Below are positions 9,949 to 19,900 of a stretch of 64,000 bases of DNA, piece by piece; within the stretch, counting starts at the first letter, position 1; every line of letters starts with the position of its first letter. The position numbers and the translations under genes are program-made. This stretch comes from Rotaria socialis (taxonomy: Eukaryota > Rotifera > Eurotatoria > Philodinida > Philodinidae), in NCBI GenBank assembly GCA_905331475.1, contig CAJNYU010004529.1, positions 1 to 64,000 of the forward strand, read 5' to 3'. The notes under the pieces are model-generated. The model was not told the origin of the DNA. It saw nothing but the letters and a program-made list of their open reading frames with translations, and did not search any database.

Positions 9949-12198
9949 ATGATCAAAAGCTTACCATCACTTTGTTCCTCACCGTCATCAATAATAAAAT
10001 ATGTACATGGAAGAACAACACGATCATTGTTGTTACGAAACAGGATAGCTATTATTCTGGAAACTAGATTTAATCCTGTAAGGATAGCCGCATGCAAGAC
10101 ACAGTCTCTATTCCCAATTCCAATACTGAATCAAATACCGTTGGATCATCTCTTGACAAGTAAGCCTGACCGCACGGTAGAGGCTCGGTGCTACTTTCAC
10201 ACATCCTGCAATAAGTCTTCAATATATGAAAAGTTTACCAACAACGCTGTAAGAATGCCAAAACATCCAAAACTGAATAAATTTGTACACGAAAAATCAT
10301 TCAAGAGTTTGGCTGAGTCAGTTGAATTTCACGAAGAAGCTTTAAATAACGGTAGATACATCAAAGGGTTCTTTACCAGTGATGATATGACCTTAAAAGC
10401 AGCTCATGAAATTTTAGCTGGAAATCCTTATGAAACGTTTTTAACTGATTTGTTACTTAAACCTCCTTCACAATCCATTCGTGAACAGCGATCACGTGAG
10501 ATTACATTGTGTGCTATTGAAAATTTTCCAGAATATCTTCCTGAATATAATAAGTATAAAAATGAAATATCATTGGTTTCAGTAGGTGGACCAGCAGCAC
10601 TGGATACTTCCCTAATTGCCAGCATTAATAGCAATATGAAGAAGATGCAACAGAATATCTATATATCTGGTCCCTTTTCTGAAAGTAATCTGGCTTACTC
10701 TGCATTGCAACTTCATGTACGACATGGAACAGCTTTAAATGCAGACCGACATTTAACAGGACACGCATTAATGTGGCCATTTTTAGTGCGCAGTGTCATG
10801 GGTTGTCCGATAGAAGAAGCATTGCACCCTGATTTTCGAAAAATCGATATGAAATTTTCTAGTATTACTCCAGAGAAATTGAATATTTATCTTCGAAATG
10901 AGTTCAATTGGTTGTGGCAAGCTGTACGCTATCGATTCGGTCTTATGACTGAACACGATCTTAATCGTCTGGAGTCAGCACTTTCACAAGATTTACTTCA
11001 TCGAATTGAACATGTTATCGGAGTGAATCTCAGTAGTAATGCTAACAGAGACCCAAAGCAATCTATTTCCATTCATGTGGACTTGACTCAAGAGGGAAGC
11101 GAAGCAACACGCGCTGAAAATCGACTAATGAAAGAAACTGTTGGAATCGAATCTGAACCCCTTGATGATCATGATAAGAGTTTTTTTTTTGGTGAACAAA
11201 AGAAAAATGTTGTTCAAGCAACTCGATACCCAACTGATGGCAATTTATTTCTCGAAGCTCAATGTATTGAAGAGAACATTATTATGAACAATGGTGGTCA
11301 ATGTTTAAAACAACATATATCGCGCATTCTTTTCGCTGAAGATAAAAGTCTTTCTGGCAAAGCTCGCCTAGCTGGAATAGTCACAGAAAGTGGCCAGTTC
11401 ATTTATGCCTCTCATTTGCATTTAAGCCCAGGTTATAAAGCTAAATTCAAGTTTGGTACAGCAAAAAAGAGTACATTCTATCGAAATCTGACTAATAAGT
11501 TAAAAAATCAATTTAATATAGACCCTCCGGTCCCAGGACATCATCTTACTGTTGCGACTGGTACTTCGATAAATGCAATAATGCGGAATGATTCTCATTT
11601 GAAAAGAATCATTGCTACTTACGGAACTACGCCTCAATATGCAGTAACAAACAGCCATTGGACCATGTTGGCTAAAAACGAAAACTATATCTTGATGCGT
11701 ATTACAGGTGGTGGTACGACTGGTGAAGAAAACTATAATCCTGCTTATTTTCTTAATCTGATAGCTAATACTGAACGTCTTTTTGGTCCGGAAGCTCTTG
11801 TTGGTATACTGTCTACCTATGGATGTCCGCGTAGTATAAATGCTCGCAATTCTACAGAGTTTTTCAAAGCAAACAATGTATTGATATCGTATGGTAAAGG
11901 TGGCACAGGAAATACTAAACGGCATGCTGAAGCAGTAATTGCACTACTCGAATTAGGTTTTGACCAAACTGTAACTGATCTTTTCGAACACTGCTCAACT
12001 TATGACGGAAAGTCAATGACACAAGTGATCAAATACATTCACGAAAAATCCAAAGATATGCGCTTTATCTATAGTGGGGACGCTCACATCAATCGTCGTT
12101 TAGGATACGACGGCAGGCTAACCAACGGCGAAAATTTATCTTTGTTATGCTTTATTATTTTGCTATTTGGATTATTTAGATCTATGCTGAGTGCTTGA
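9949..12198 (+). CDS. Intronless 749-aa protein, FAD-oxidoreductase-like C-terminus (tentative), mitochondrial-type leader
   Basis: One uninterrupted reading frame of 2250 bp. Residues 1-38 lack acidic residues and are rich in Arg, Ser and Leu, like a mitochondrial presequence; a second in-frame Met near residue 103 (MPKHPKLNKF) may mark the start of the ancestral core. No clear N-terminal GxGxxG dinucleotide motif is seen. The C-terminal half has features that resemble D-amino-acid-oxidase-type FAD enzymes: GIVTESGQFIYASHLHLSPG, then ITGGGTTGEE, then NNVLISYGKGGTGNTKRHAE. The last 20 residues are hydrophobic (LLCFIILLFGLF), possibly a membrane tail. Neighbouring genes carry introns every few hundred bases, so its lack of introns suggests retroposition or horizontal acquisition. 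An AATAAA lies at 12371. I am confident that it is a gene, but the enzyme class is only a guess. Confidence 0.8.
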   Translation: MIKSLPSLCSSPSSIIKYVHGRTTRSLLLRNRIAIILETRFNPVRIAACKTQSLFPIPILNQIPLDHLLTSKPDRTVEARCYFHTSCNKSSIYEKFTNNAVRMPKHPKLNKFVHEKSFKSLAESVEFHEEALNNGRYIKGFFTSDDMTLKAAHEILAGNPYETFLTDLLLKPPSQSIREQRSREITLCAIENFPEYLPEYNKYKNEISLVSVGGPAALDTSLIASINSNMKKMQQNIYISGPFSESNLAYSALQLHVRHGTALNADRHLTGHALMWPFLVRSVMGCPIEEALHPDFRKIDMKFSSITPEKLNIYLRNEFNWLWQAVRYRFGLMTEHDLNRLESALSQDLLHRIEHVIGVNLSSNANRDPKQSISIHVDLTQEGSEATRAENRLMKETVGIESEPLDDHDKSFFFGEQKKNVVQATRYPTDGNLFLEAQCIEENIIMNNGGQCLKQHISRILFAEDKSLSGKARLAGIVTESGQFIYASHLHLSPGYKAKFKFGTAKKSTFYRNLTNKLKNQFNIDPPVPGHHLTVATGTSINAIMRNDSHLKRIIATYGTTPQYAVTNSHWTMLAKNENYILMRITGGGTTGEENYNPAYFLNLIANTERLFGPEALVGILSTYGCPRSINARNSTEFFKANNVLISYGKGGTGNTKRHAEAVIALLELGFDQTVTDLFEHCSTYDGKSMTQVIKYIHEKSKDMRFIYSGDAHINRRLGYDGRLTNGENLSLLCFIILLFGLFRSMLSA

Positions 12199-12370
12199 TC
12201 TTTAACATTCACAAGAAGAAAAAAGACCATGATCAACATAAAGAGAGAAAATTCTTGGGTGTGGGTATGGATATAACCGTTTTCAAAACACGGAAAAGTC
12301 ACCATCAGTTACAGTCAAACTCACGTCCACACTCACGCCAAATTATTCTTCTTAATTTGCAGAGTACTGT

Positions 12371-12376
12371 AATAAA
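12371..12376 (+). terminator. AATAAA poly(A) signal of the 749-aa gene
   Basis: AATAAA about 170 bp after the TGA stop at 12198, on the same strand, is the first good polyadenylation signal downstream. Confidence 0.5.
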
Positions 12377-12888
12377 ACTTGTCCTATGAACACCTATGAT
12401 GTGTAGATTGAATTCTATAAAATTTGTTTCGAATATTTTATTTATTATCTGCTGTTTTCCAACGATTAAATCAAAGAATCAAAAAAAGAAAATACAGGCA
12501 TGCTAAGTTAGCATGGACCACACTGTATGCAACTCTATCCAGTGATCACTGACTCTACTCTCAGTGGGATATAATATCTTTAGAGATCACAGAAATAGAG
12601 CTCAGCTTCGTGTTCAGCTTCGAAAACTGGATAAGAACAGTTATTTTTGAATGGTTTTGCGTTTGTATCTAGCAGGATTACGATCGTAAGCAACCTCATG
12701 AATTTATAAGAGATATATGATAGATACAGGCATCAGTATTTTCATAATAAATCATCAATAGTAGTAGCTATCGAGTTCGGGTTTTTACCTTTCGATAGTC
12801 TTTTTGACTAGCTACAAAACCAGGCATTTGAGAAACCCCACAAACTGTTGGTCATCTGGAACATATCGAGGCAATTTGGTTTTTAGAT

Positions 12889-12976
12889 GGAATGACTATC
12901 ATTTACCACAAATAGAAATCCACAGACACATCTATACATCATATCCACACTTGTGGTGAATAAAACAAATATGACC
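12889..12976 (+). mobile_element. Isolated terminal segment of the foldback element, ending at an assembly N
   Basis: GGAATGACTATCATTTACCA and the next 65 bp match the left terminus of the foldback element at 13664-13751 with only one or two differences. The match stops exactly at an ambiguous base at 12977 and unrelated coding sequence follows. This is either a truncated copy or the visible end of a full copy that the assembly could not resolve. Confidence 0.8.
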
Positions 12977-12977
12977 N

Positions 12978-13631
12978 ATCGCTGTTGTTGAACAAAAACA
13001 AGCTACTGACGATGTAAGTTATTTTTTAAGAGAAAAAACAGTAATGCAAAAAATTCTTTCCGTTGATGCAGCAGAAGTATTATAAATTTTCTTTTAGCCA
13101 TCAATTTTCACTCAGCCAAAAGAGAAATGGGTGGTGATGATAGTTAAGAATTCATTTCTACGCAATCTTTTCATTGAAGATATTGATTTCAAAAAGACGA
13201 GCAGAGAAGAACAAGAGAAATTCGAAGAGGAAAAGAAACGTCTTGATAATGATTCAGTCAAGAAATGTCCAAAATGTCAACAAAACTACATACCATCAAA
13301 GACCAATCATGGCAATTGCCATTATCATGATGCGTTTGTCTATGATGCGAATAACCATTGCAAATTAACTCGTGAACAAGCGCAAACAATGACGCAAAAA
13401 TTTAAATTGATAACAAGCAACAGTGGTAGATCTGTGGAATTACCAAAATTAATATGGGGCTGTTGTTTGGGTTTATATGGACTTGATCCACCATGTCAAG
13501 TGGGCAGCTGCGGTTTGCCCGAAGAAATTAAAGGACAACCAATCGAGCCAGACCAAGATCTAATGGCACTCGTTCAAGATCTATTTATGAATAATAAAGC
13601 AGCTGAGATAAGAATCAAAGATTTTGCCTGA
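12978..13631 (+). CDS. 3' part of a zinc-cluster protein, truncated at an assembly N
   Basis: Coding starts directly after the N: the frame AVVEQKQATDD ends at a GTAAGT donor (about 13015), and an acceptor TTCTTTTAG near 13097 reopens the frame as PSIFTQPKEK, continuous with the long exon that ends in TGA at 13631. The protein has a charged helical stretch (SREEQEKFEEEKKRL), then a Cys/His array: CPKCQQNY, CHYHD, WGCCLGLYG, CQVGSC. The spacing suggests a zinc-binding module. Bdelloid AIG1/GIMAP-like GTPases are, from memory, sometimes followed by such a tail, but no G-domain is visible here because the 5' part is missing. Family not confirmed. A foldback element begins about 30 bp beyond the stop. 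Confidence 0.55.
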
Positions 13632-13671
13632 GAGAGAGAGAGAAGCGCAGTCGTAGGGATCAGGGAATGAC

Positions 13672-14417
13672 TATCATTTACCACAAATAGAAATACACAG
13701 ACACATCTATACATCATATCCACACTTGTGGTGAATAAAATAAATATGACCCCTTCTGGTGACCAAATAGGGATTTTTGATTTAGGGATTTTTTTTTATA
13801 CAATATCTTGTTCAAGTCACAACCGAACAAGGTCCCAGTTAGGGGTTCATCAATACCAGTATACTGGGTACTGGTAACACTGTTGACCAGAATCATCTCT
13901 CCGAGTTTCTAATAAGAAGAATTACGTTTCGAAATGATTCGAATGAATATTGAACATGTATGATTCTGGTAATCACAATCAGCTCTAAGAGTTTCTGATA
14001 AGCGAAATTACTTTTCGAAACGATTCTAATAGATATCGAATATGTATGATTCTGGTTACCAGAATCACCTTTCGAAACGTAATTCTACTTATCAGAAACT
14101 CTTAGAGCTGATTGTGGTTACCAGAATCATACATGTTCAATATTCATTCGAATCATTTCGAAATGTAATTCTTCTTATTAGAAACTCGGAGAGATGATTC
14201 TGGTCACCAGTGTTACCAGTACCCAGTATACTGGTATTGATGAACCCCTAACTGGGACCTTGTTCGGTTGTGACTTGAACAAGATATTGTATAAAAAAAA
14301 TCCCTAAATCAAAAATCCCTATTTGGTCACCAGAATGGGTCATATTTGTTTTATTCACCACAAGTGTGGATATGATGTATAGATGTGTCTGTGGATTTCT
14401 ATTTGTGGTAAATGATA
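13672..14417. mobile_element. Foldback-type transposable element, near-perfect long inverted arms
   Basis: The left arm (13672 to about 14006) is the inverted repeat of the right arm (14417 to about 14083), with only scattered mismatches. Tips are TATCATTTACCAC on each side. Each arm contains imperfect direct sub-repeats of about 90-100 bp that include GAGTTTCTRATAAG, TTTCGAAAYGATTC and GTATGATTCTGGT. The central loop is about 75 bp. No transposase frame is present. Long arms with internal tandem repeats are typical of foldback (Galileo/FB-like) DNA elements, but I cannot name the family. The high arm identity implies recent insertion or arm homogenisation. Confidence 0.85.
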
Positions 14418-14460
14418 ACCAACCGAAAATACAAGTAATAGTAGTAGTTTATCTCATTAA

Positions 14461-14612
14461 TTGATGTTACATCTGATAAAGGAGCAACAGGTGGACTAAA
14501 GTCGATGGTACTAGGACCAAGATTAGTAACAACTAACACAGCATTCGTAAAACAATGGTCATCTATGGTAGAGTTGTCAAAATTACATTCGAGCAATATT
14601 TGTGAGGAAATG
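14461..14612 (-). pseudogene. Orphan MAM exon, copy B
   Basis: This is the counterpart of the first MAM block in copy A. It reads LLECNFDNSTIDDHCFTNAV followed by SDVTSIN and is open, and it also follows a TATGCAG acceptor. The donor side differs from copy A because the duplication ends here and the foldback element begins 44 bp away at 14417, so no downstream MAM exon follows. It is a single stranded exon, probably not expressed as a functional protein. Confidence 0.5.
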
Positions 14613-15545
14613 ATGACTGCATAACTATGAACTAAATGGAATTATCCGGAATCGTACTGTTTGATTTTTGTTATTTAACATCTTACCAATCAAGAAATAA
14701 TTATTTGTCGCAGCATTGTTTTATTTTGCTCGAAAACAAGCAAATTACTTTACTAGTGTTTCATTTTTTACTGATACTTTACTCTGAAAGCTACATTATC
14801 TCTCGTTTAAGAAAAAAATAACTTCTTTTTCTCGATGATTTATCAATGCGTAAAAATATTCAGGTAAATTTGTTTGAGACACCTTTACATTTTGATTCGA
14901 AGCTTATCATTAGTAAAAACTGACTTTCGTCATATCTTTTTTTCTGTTTGATATCTACTGTGATTTCAATAAAGGCTACTGAAGTCTTATCAAGTAGGAT
15001 GATGGCTATAAAAAAATGCTTTTGGAACTTTACATTCGATGACGCTTTTGCTGTACTCAAGAGCAATCAACATGAAGTTATACAATTGTAAAGGAAAAGC
15101 AACACAAAAAGCGTGTATTCTCAATGTTAAATAATTCGCCGATCATGTTTGAAAAGATTATAATGTTTTATCCATTGAGAGGGATTCAAACACAAAATTT
15201 CATCATTGACTAAAATTTTAATTATTGACATAGAATTGAATTTTCTTTTGTTTCTTCCCTTTCAATTAGTTAATATTGATCAACAATCATTTATATGATT
15301 TCGTTATGAAGACAAAAAAAAGCTTGCGTTATTTATATGAATAACATAGTTTGAGAAGCCGTCATCAAATGTGTAAGATAATTTTAATGTTCATCTTGTT
15401 TTTATCATTTCTAATCCGAATTTATTCTTTTCTATCTCAAATTTCTAAAAGTTAGATAAAATTAACAAGTTGATCAATGGTTTTACATTTATTTTCCAAC
15501 CAATTTTGAATGAAGCGAAAAATAAGTTGAGACACTATGGTATAA
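14461..15545. repeat. Segmental duplication, copy B
   Basis: Same-orientation partner of 7174-8255 (see there). It lies between the foldback element and PPCS. It includes an extra stretch near 15300-15370 absent from copy A. Confidence 0.85.
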
Positions 15546-15628
15546 GATAAACACAAATTTATTAGATATACTCTTTTCAGGAGATTTTCACAATTCTTTG
15601 CTATCTTTGAAAGCAAAATCAAGTCAAT

Positions 15629-16522
15629 TTATTGGTTACTGTTTTGATAAATTCGATGTTTATTACATAAAAATTCAATAATATGATATTCGATTTCATT
15701 TTCTTCACTATTGCTCTGTAGTCGATTAATTATTGTCCACTGTTTTTCCATACGTTCAAATATTCGAACTTGATGTGTACGTGTTTTTAACATATTTCCA
15801 ATAATAATATCTTGGTTATATTTATCGGCTGATTGCAAACATTTTTCTTCAAGTATTTTTTCATCTGTTTCTAATTTAAATGAAATAACAAATGCATTGG
15901 GTGCATATTCCCCTTTAATAGCACCTAATAATTTAGGTACAGATTTCAATCGAATGATAAGTTCATTTTGACCCGATGGAATTTTATGTTCTGTTAATTC
16001 ATCATCGGGTATGTAATAATCCGAAACAGCAGCACATGCATAAATTAATGCGGATCGACCAAAAGGTTTCAGTAAACAACAAAGTTGTTGAAGACCAGTG
16101 AGATAATCGGCTACTGTTTGAAAAGGAATTAAAAGAAGTGATTTTTGATGTTTATGATATTGATCGAGATAAACATCTTGATTTGATTGTGATGATTCTT
16201 CAAAGATATTTTTAATATGTCGTTGATAAGGTAATGTTGACGATAGACGATAGAAGAAAAGTACAATATAATTTCGCTCGAGAAAATATTCAACAGAAGC
16301 AGCGCCACGTTGACCCGTGCTGAAATTATCAATAAAACGAACTGTATTTTTTTCTAATGGTACTGTAGTGCCACCTGATGTAACTAAAACAATTGAACAA
16401 TCAGTCTGTGCAATAAAAAAATACTTCAAACATTTGACATATCGTAGAAATCATATACTAACTGTCTGAAATTCCGTAAGAAATGCGTGAACACGTTCAA
16501 GATCAATTTTCATAGAAGCCAT
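15629..16522 (-). CDS. PPCS: Phosphopantothenate-cysteine ligase
   Basis: Catalyses ATP- or CTP-dependent joining of 4'-phosphopantothenate and cysteine, the second step of coenzyme A synthesis, in the cytosol. There are two exons: 16522-16463 ([20 protein letters not shown]) and 16405-15629, split by a 57-bp intron. Recognisable family blocks are [11 protein letters not shown] (nucleotide binding), [29 protein letters not shown] and [10 protein letters not shown], in the same order as animal PPCS. Length is about 278 residues, slightly shorter than the human 311. A 3' splice site (TGTATTTTAG) lies 8 bases before the ATG, with no room for a normal cis-spliced leader exon unless it lies upstream of the small ORF. 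AATAAA overlaps the stop codon (15633-15628). Confidence 0.95.
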
Positions 16523-16530
16523 TGTTTCTT

Positions 16531-16540
16531 CTAAAATACA
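16531..16540 (-). promoter_or_regulatory. 3' splice site 8 nt before the PPCS start, candidate trans-splice acceptor
   Basis: TGTATTTTAG on the minus strand ends 8 bases before the PPCS ATG. Such a short leader after an acceptor fits addition of a spliced leader, known in bdelloids. The alternative is cis-splicing of a 5' UTR intron. Confidence 0.5.
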
Positions 16541-16557
16541 AATCTTCTCTAATATAA

Positions 16558-16779
16558 CTATTTACTAATAGATAAAGTAATATTTTGCGATTTTGAAATT
16601 TGTTCTTCATCAAAATAAAATGAAATCATGTCTCGATGCGAGACAATCAAGTCTAGGTGATATTTATTTGGTATATATGTAAAGAGCGAAAAAGCAACAA
16701 TATCAGAAGATAGCGCATTCAAACATGATATACAAAGAAAACTAGAATATAGAAAACAAAAAATCAAAAAGGGTTGCAT
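16558..16779 (-). CDS. Possible small secreted protein, 73 aa
   Basis: The ORF starts with a convincing hydrophobic leader (MQPFLIFCFLYSSFLCISCL) followed by 50 mostly polar residues. It ends 35 bp before PPCS on the same strand and starts 185 bp after the end of the bark-like gene. No family is recognised. It could be the first cistron of a PPCS transcript or a chance frame in its 5' region. Confidence 0.25.
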   Translation of the reverse strand: MQPFLIFCFLYSSFLCISCLNALSSDIVAFSLFTYIPNKYHLDLIVSHRDMISFYFDEEQISKSQNITLSISK

Positions 16780-16964
16780 AATCGCTACTAAAACAACATC
16801 AAAAAAATACTTCTTTTCTTATTGTTTCATTATCAGATCGCTGTACATGATTATCTATATTTATATATATATATTGTTGACAAGTATTCGCATGGCACCT
16901 GAAGAATTTTCCCTGAGAGATTAAAATGAAATTTAAAAAAAACGAAGACTTGACAGATTCATTA

Positions 16965-19900
16965 TTAAATATCAGTTTCAAGCGGTGGCGGTGGTTCATT
17001 TCGTGTACTGCTACGACTACTCGCTTGTGAATGTGAATCGACTTGTATACCAATGGCATAGGTTTTTTTATTATTATTCGGTGTCAATAGTTGTAATTGA
17101 TCCGAGCGATAACGACGTGGTTGATGTGCTGGTGATACATAGGCAGGTGGCGGAGAAACTGAACCTGTGGATACACTGGCTAAAGAATCTTGTTGATTAA
17201 CATTTCGTAATGAGCGTCGATGGGTAACTGGTGGCGCTGACGGTGGAACTGTAGGCGTTTGTATACGTTCAAATCGTCGTCGACTTCGATATAATGTTGC
17301 CGAATCTGCTGTTGCTGTTGAATAGACACTCGATTGATCTGTATGAGAATTAAGCACGAGTGCTCGTTGTGAACCAGCATCGTCACTTAAAGCTGGTGTT
17401 GATGCTTTTGGTATATTATGATTTAATTTCAATATTGAAAAATCATGATGAACCGGCGATGCTGTTGATAGATCATTATCTGAATTCATTGTTACACTAC
17501 TCAATGGACGACTTGATAATGATAGAGATGATAGCGGCAGTTTATTTGTTGTACCATTGGTTAACGTTGACAATGTTGCACTTTTGACTAATGTATTATC
17601 ATTACTTTTATGTAATGATAATGTCGATTGTTTATTTATTTCATGTTTAACACTACGACGAAGAGAATTTTGTCGTTGAAAATTATCTTTACGACGTTGA
17701 CGCGATTTACAACACCAACAGCAAATAAATAATAGTATTAATATAAGCATTAAAATTATACCAACGATAGCTAATAATACGTCGCCACGAATGATTAATT
17801 TTGCACCATCAAATTGTTGTTCTACAAAAAATAGAACATATTATCTAATTATGAAACAATCTCATGATTGAATTACCTTTTTCACAGATAAATCCAGCTG
17901 TTGAACTACAACTAACATCCATTGTTTCCATATCATTAAATATTCGGCAAAATTCACTATTATCTTTTCTCAGCCAAATACCCGACGATGGTACAGCATC
18001 ACTATTAATACCTTGATATTGTGATGTTCGTACTAATGAACGTAGAATAACAAGACGATTCAATGGTGTATCACGTCGTGTTATTCGGCTGTCGACACTC
18101 GAACACATTTCTTGTGCAATACGATAAGTTGTTATTGCGCCGAAATAAAAATAACATAAGGTATCATCCAGCGTCCAGCCCGGGTCACATTTACCTGAAA
18201 GAAAAATAAATAACAGTAAAAATAATATTTTTAACTTTCATTCTAAAAACCTTGTCGAAGCCGAGTTGAATCAAGATAAGGTGGATAATAATTAACTTCT
18301 ATTAATGTTTTATTATCAAATTTATCATAGATACGTGCACCAATATCATCCACATCACCAATACGTCCCCAGAAATTTGATGAAGCATTCACTGAACGAG
18401 ATTCTAATCGATTTGGTTCACTAAAAATAGAAGATTTCGGAATTATTAAATTAAGAAATTTTCTTTTTCTCATACAAAAGACGTGACCGTGTTCGAACTT
18501 CATATCGACTATCCCAATTATCGAATGTATTAAACATATAAATTTGTCTTGGATTTCCGATTTCAATAACAGCACCCGTTCTGAATGCACAAAAAAGAAA
18601 ATTTAGTGATAAAGTAAATAAAAAACGAACCGGTCAAATAATTGTTGATTTAGTTGACCAACAGCACGATTGTTTCGAAATGAATTCATTTCTACTGCTG
18701 GAAACGGCGCAGTTATTTTTTCAAAGCCAACCATTGATAGAATATTAACACCAGTATTATTATAGACTTGATTACGACTAAATTAAACAAAACCGAATAG
18801 TCGAAATCTTCCTGATAAGCTTCAATAAATCGAAGTTGACGATAGAATTTACGTACCTGAAATTAGCCACTACTGAATCGAAACGAATTATATCTCTATC
18901 ATATGCATCATTGAACATAATAGCATTTTGAATAGCAAATAAATTGCAAAATGCTGACATTTCCATGCCATTAAAAGCAAGAACTGAATCATTTCTATAA
19001 AGAAAAAATTCGAAATAACAAATTTCCGGAAAATAAAATTATTTACCTATTTCGATAGAAAACATTATTAAAAAGATAACCGTTAAATATCGATGATAAC
19101 GATTGACTATAACATTGTATATATGTCCCACCTAAATTTCTGCTTAGCCAATTATTTCCAAAGTAAAATCGTTGCGCATTTTGAAAAAGAAATGAATTTA
19201 TTGGCGGGGATGAAGAATTGTATCGATAATAACCGTTGAAAAGAAGTGTATTCGATTGAAAGTAAAGATTCGCCGATCGTTCGCCTGCCGATGTATATTT
19301 TAATACACCTTGTTGATTGCCCAAAAAGACGTTATCCGATATTTGATGCACAATTTCTCGTGTAGCTACAGAGAGAGAACAAATCATAATACAAATGAAA
19401 ATAAATATTACACTTACAAAATGGTGTTACAGGATAGAGTGTCACTTCCGCTGTAAAACCATGCGCTTTGCTTCCACTCGATGCGTAGATTGTGACTCTT
19501 AAACAGCCTTTTCCAATGCTATACAAATGTTTCCATGCTGCATCACTTGAACCATTTGTTAAATAGGTTAATAATTCGTTTTTCTCATGACCATTTTCAT
19601 CGTTTGTAACACGATGAATTTCAATCCAATCATTTTGATATGTACTATTCAATAAATTAGCCTAAAAGAGAAAGAATAAAATTTCTAAGCTGATATTTGT
19701 TTGTTGTTCTTACTTGAAAAAATCTTATTCCAATTTTATATGGATTATTTGAACAAAATAATTTCGAACATGTTTGATAATCATATCCATATTTATAATA
19801 GGTGATCAAACGATATTTAATATTAACAATTCGATGTGCATTACAAATATCCAATAAACTAAATGGTTTTCCATTGATATTTTGTTCGTATAATAAATCG

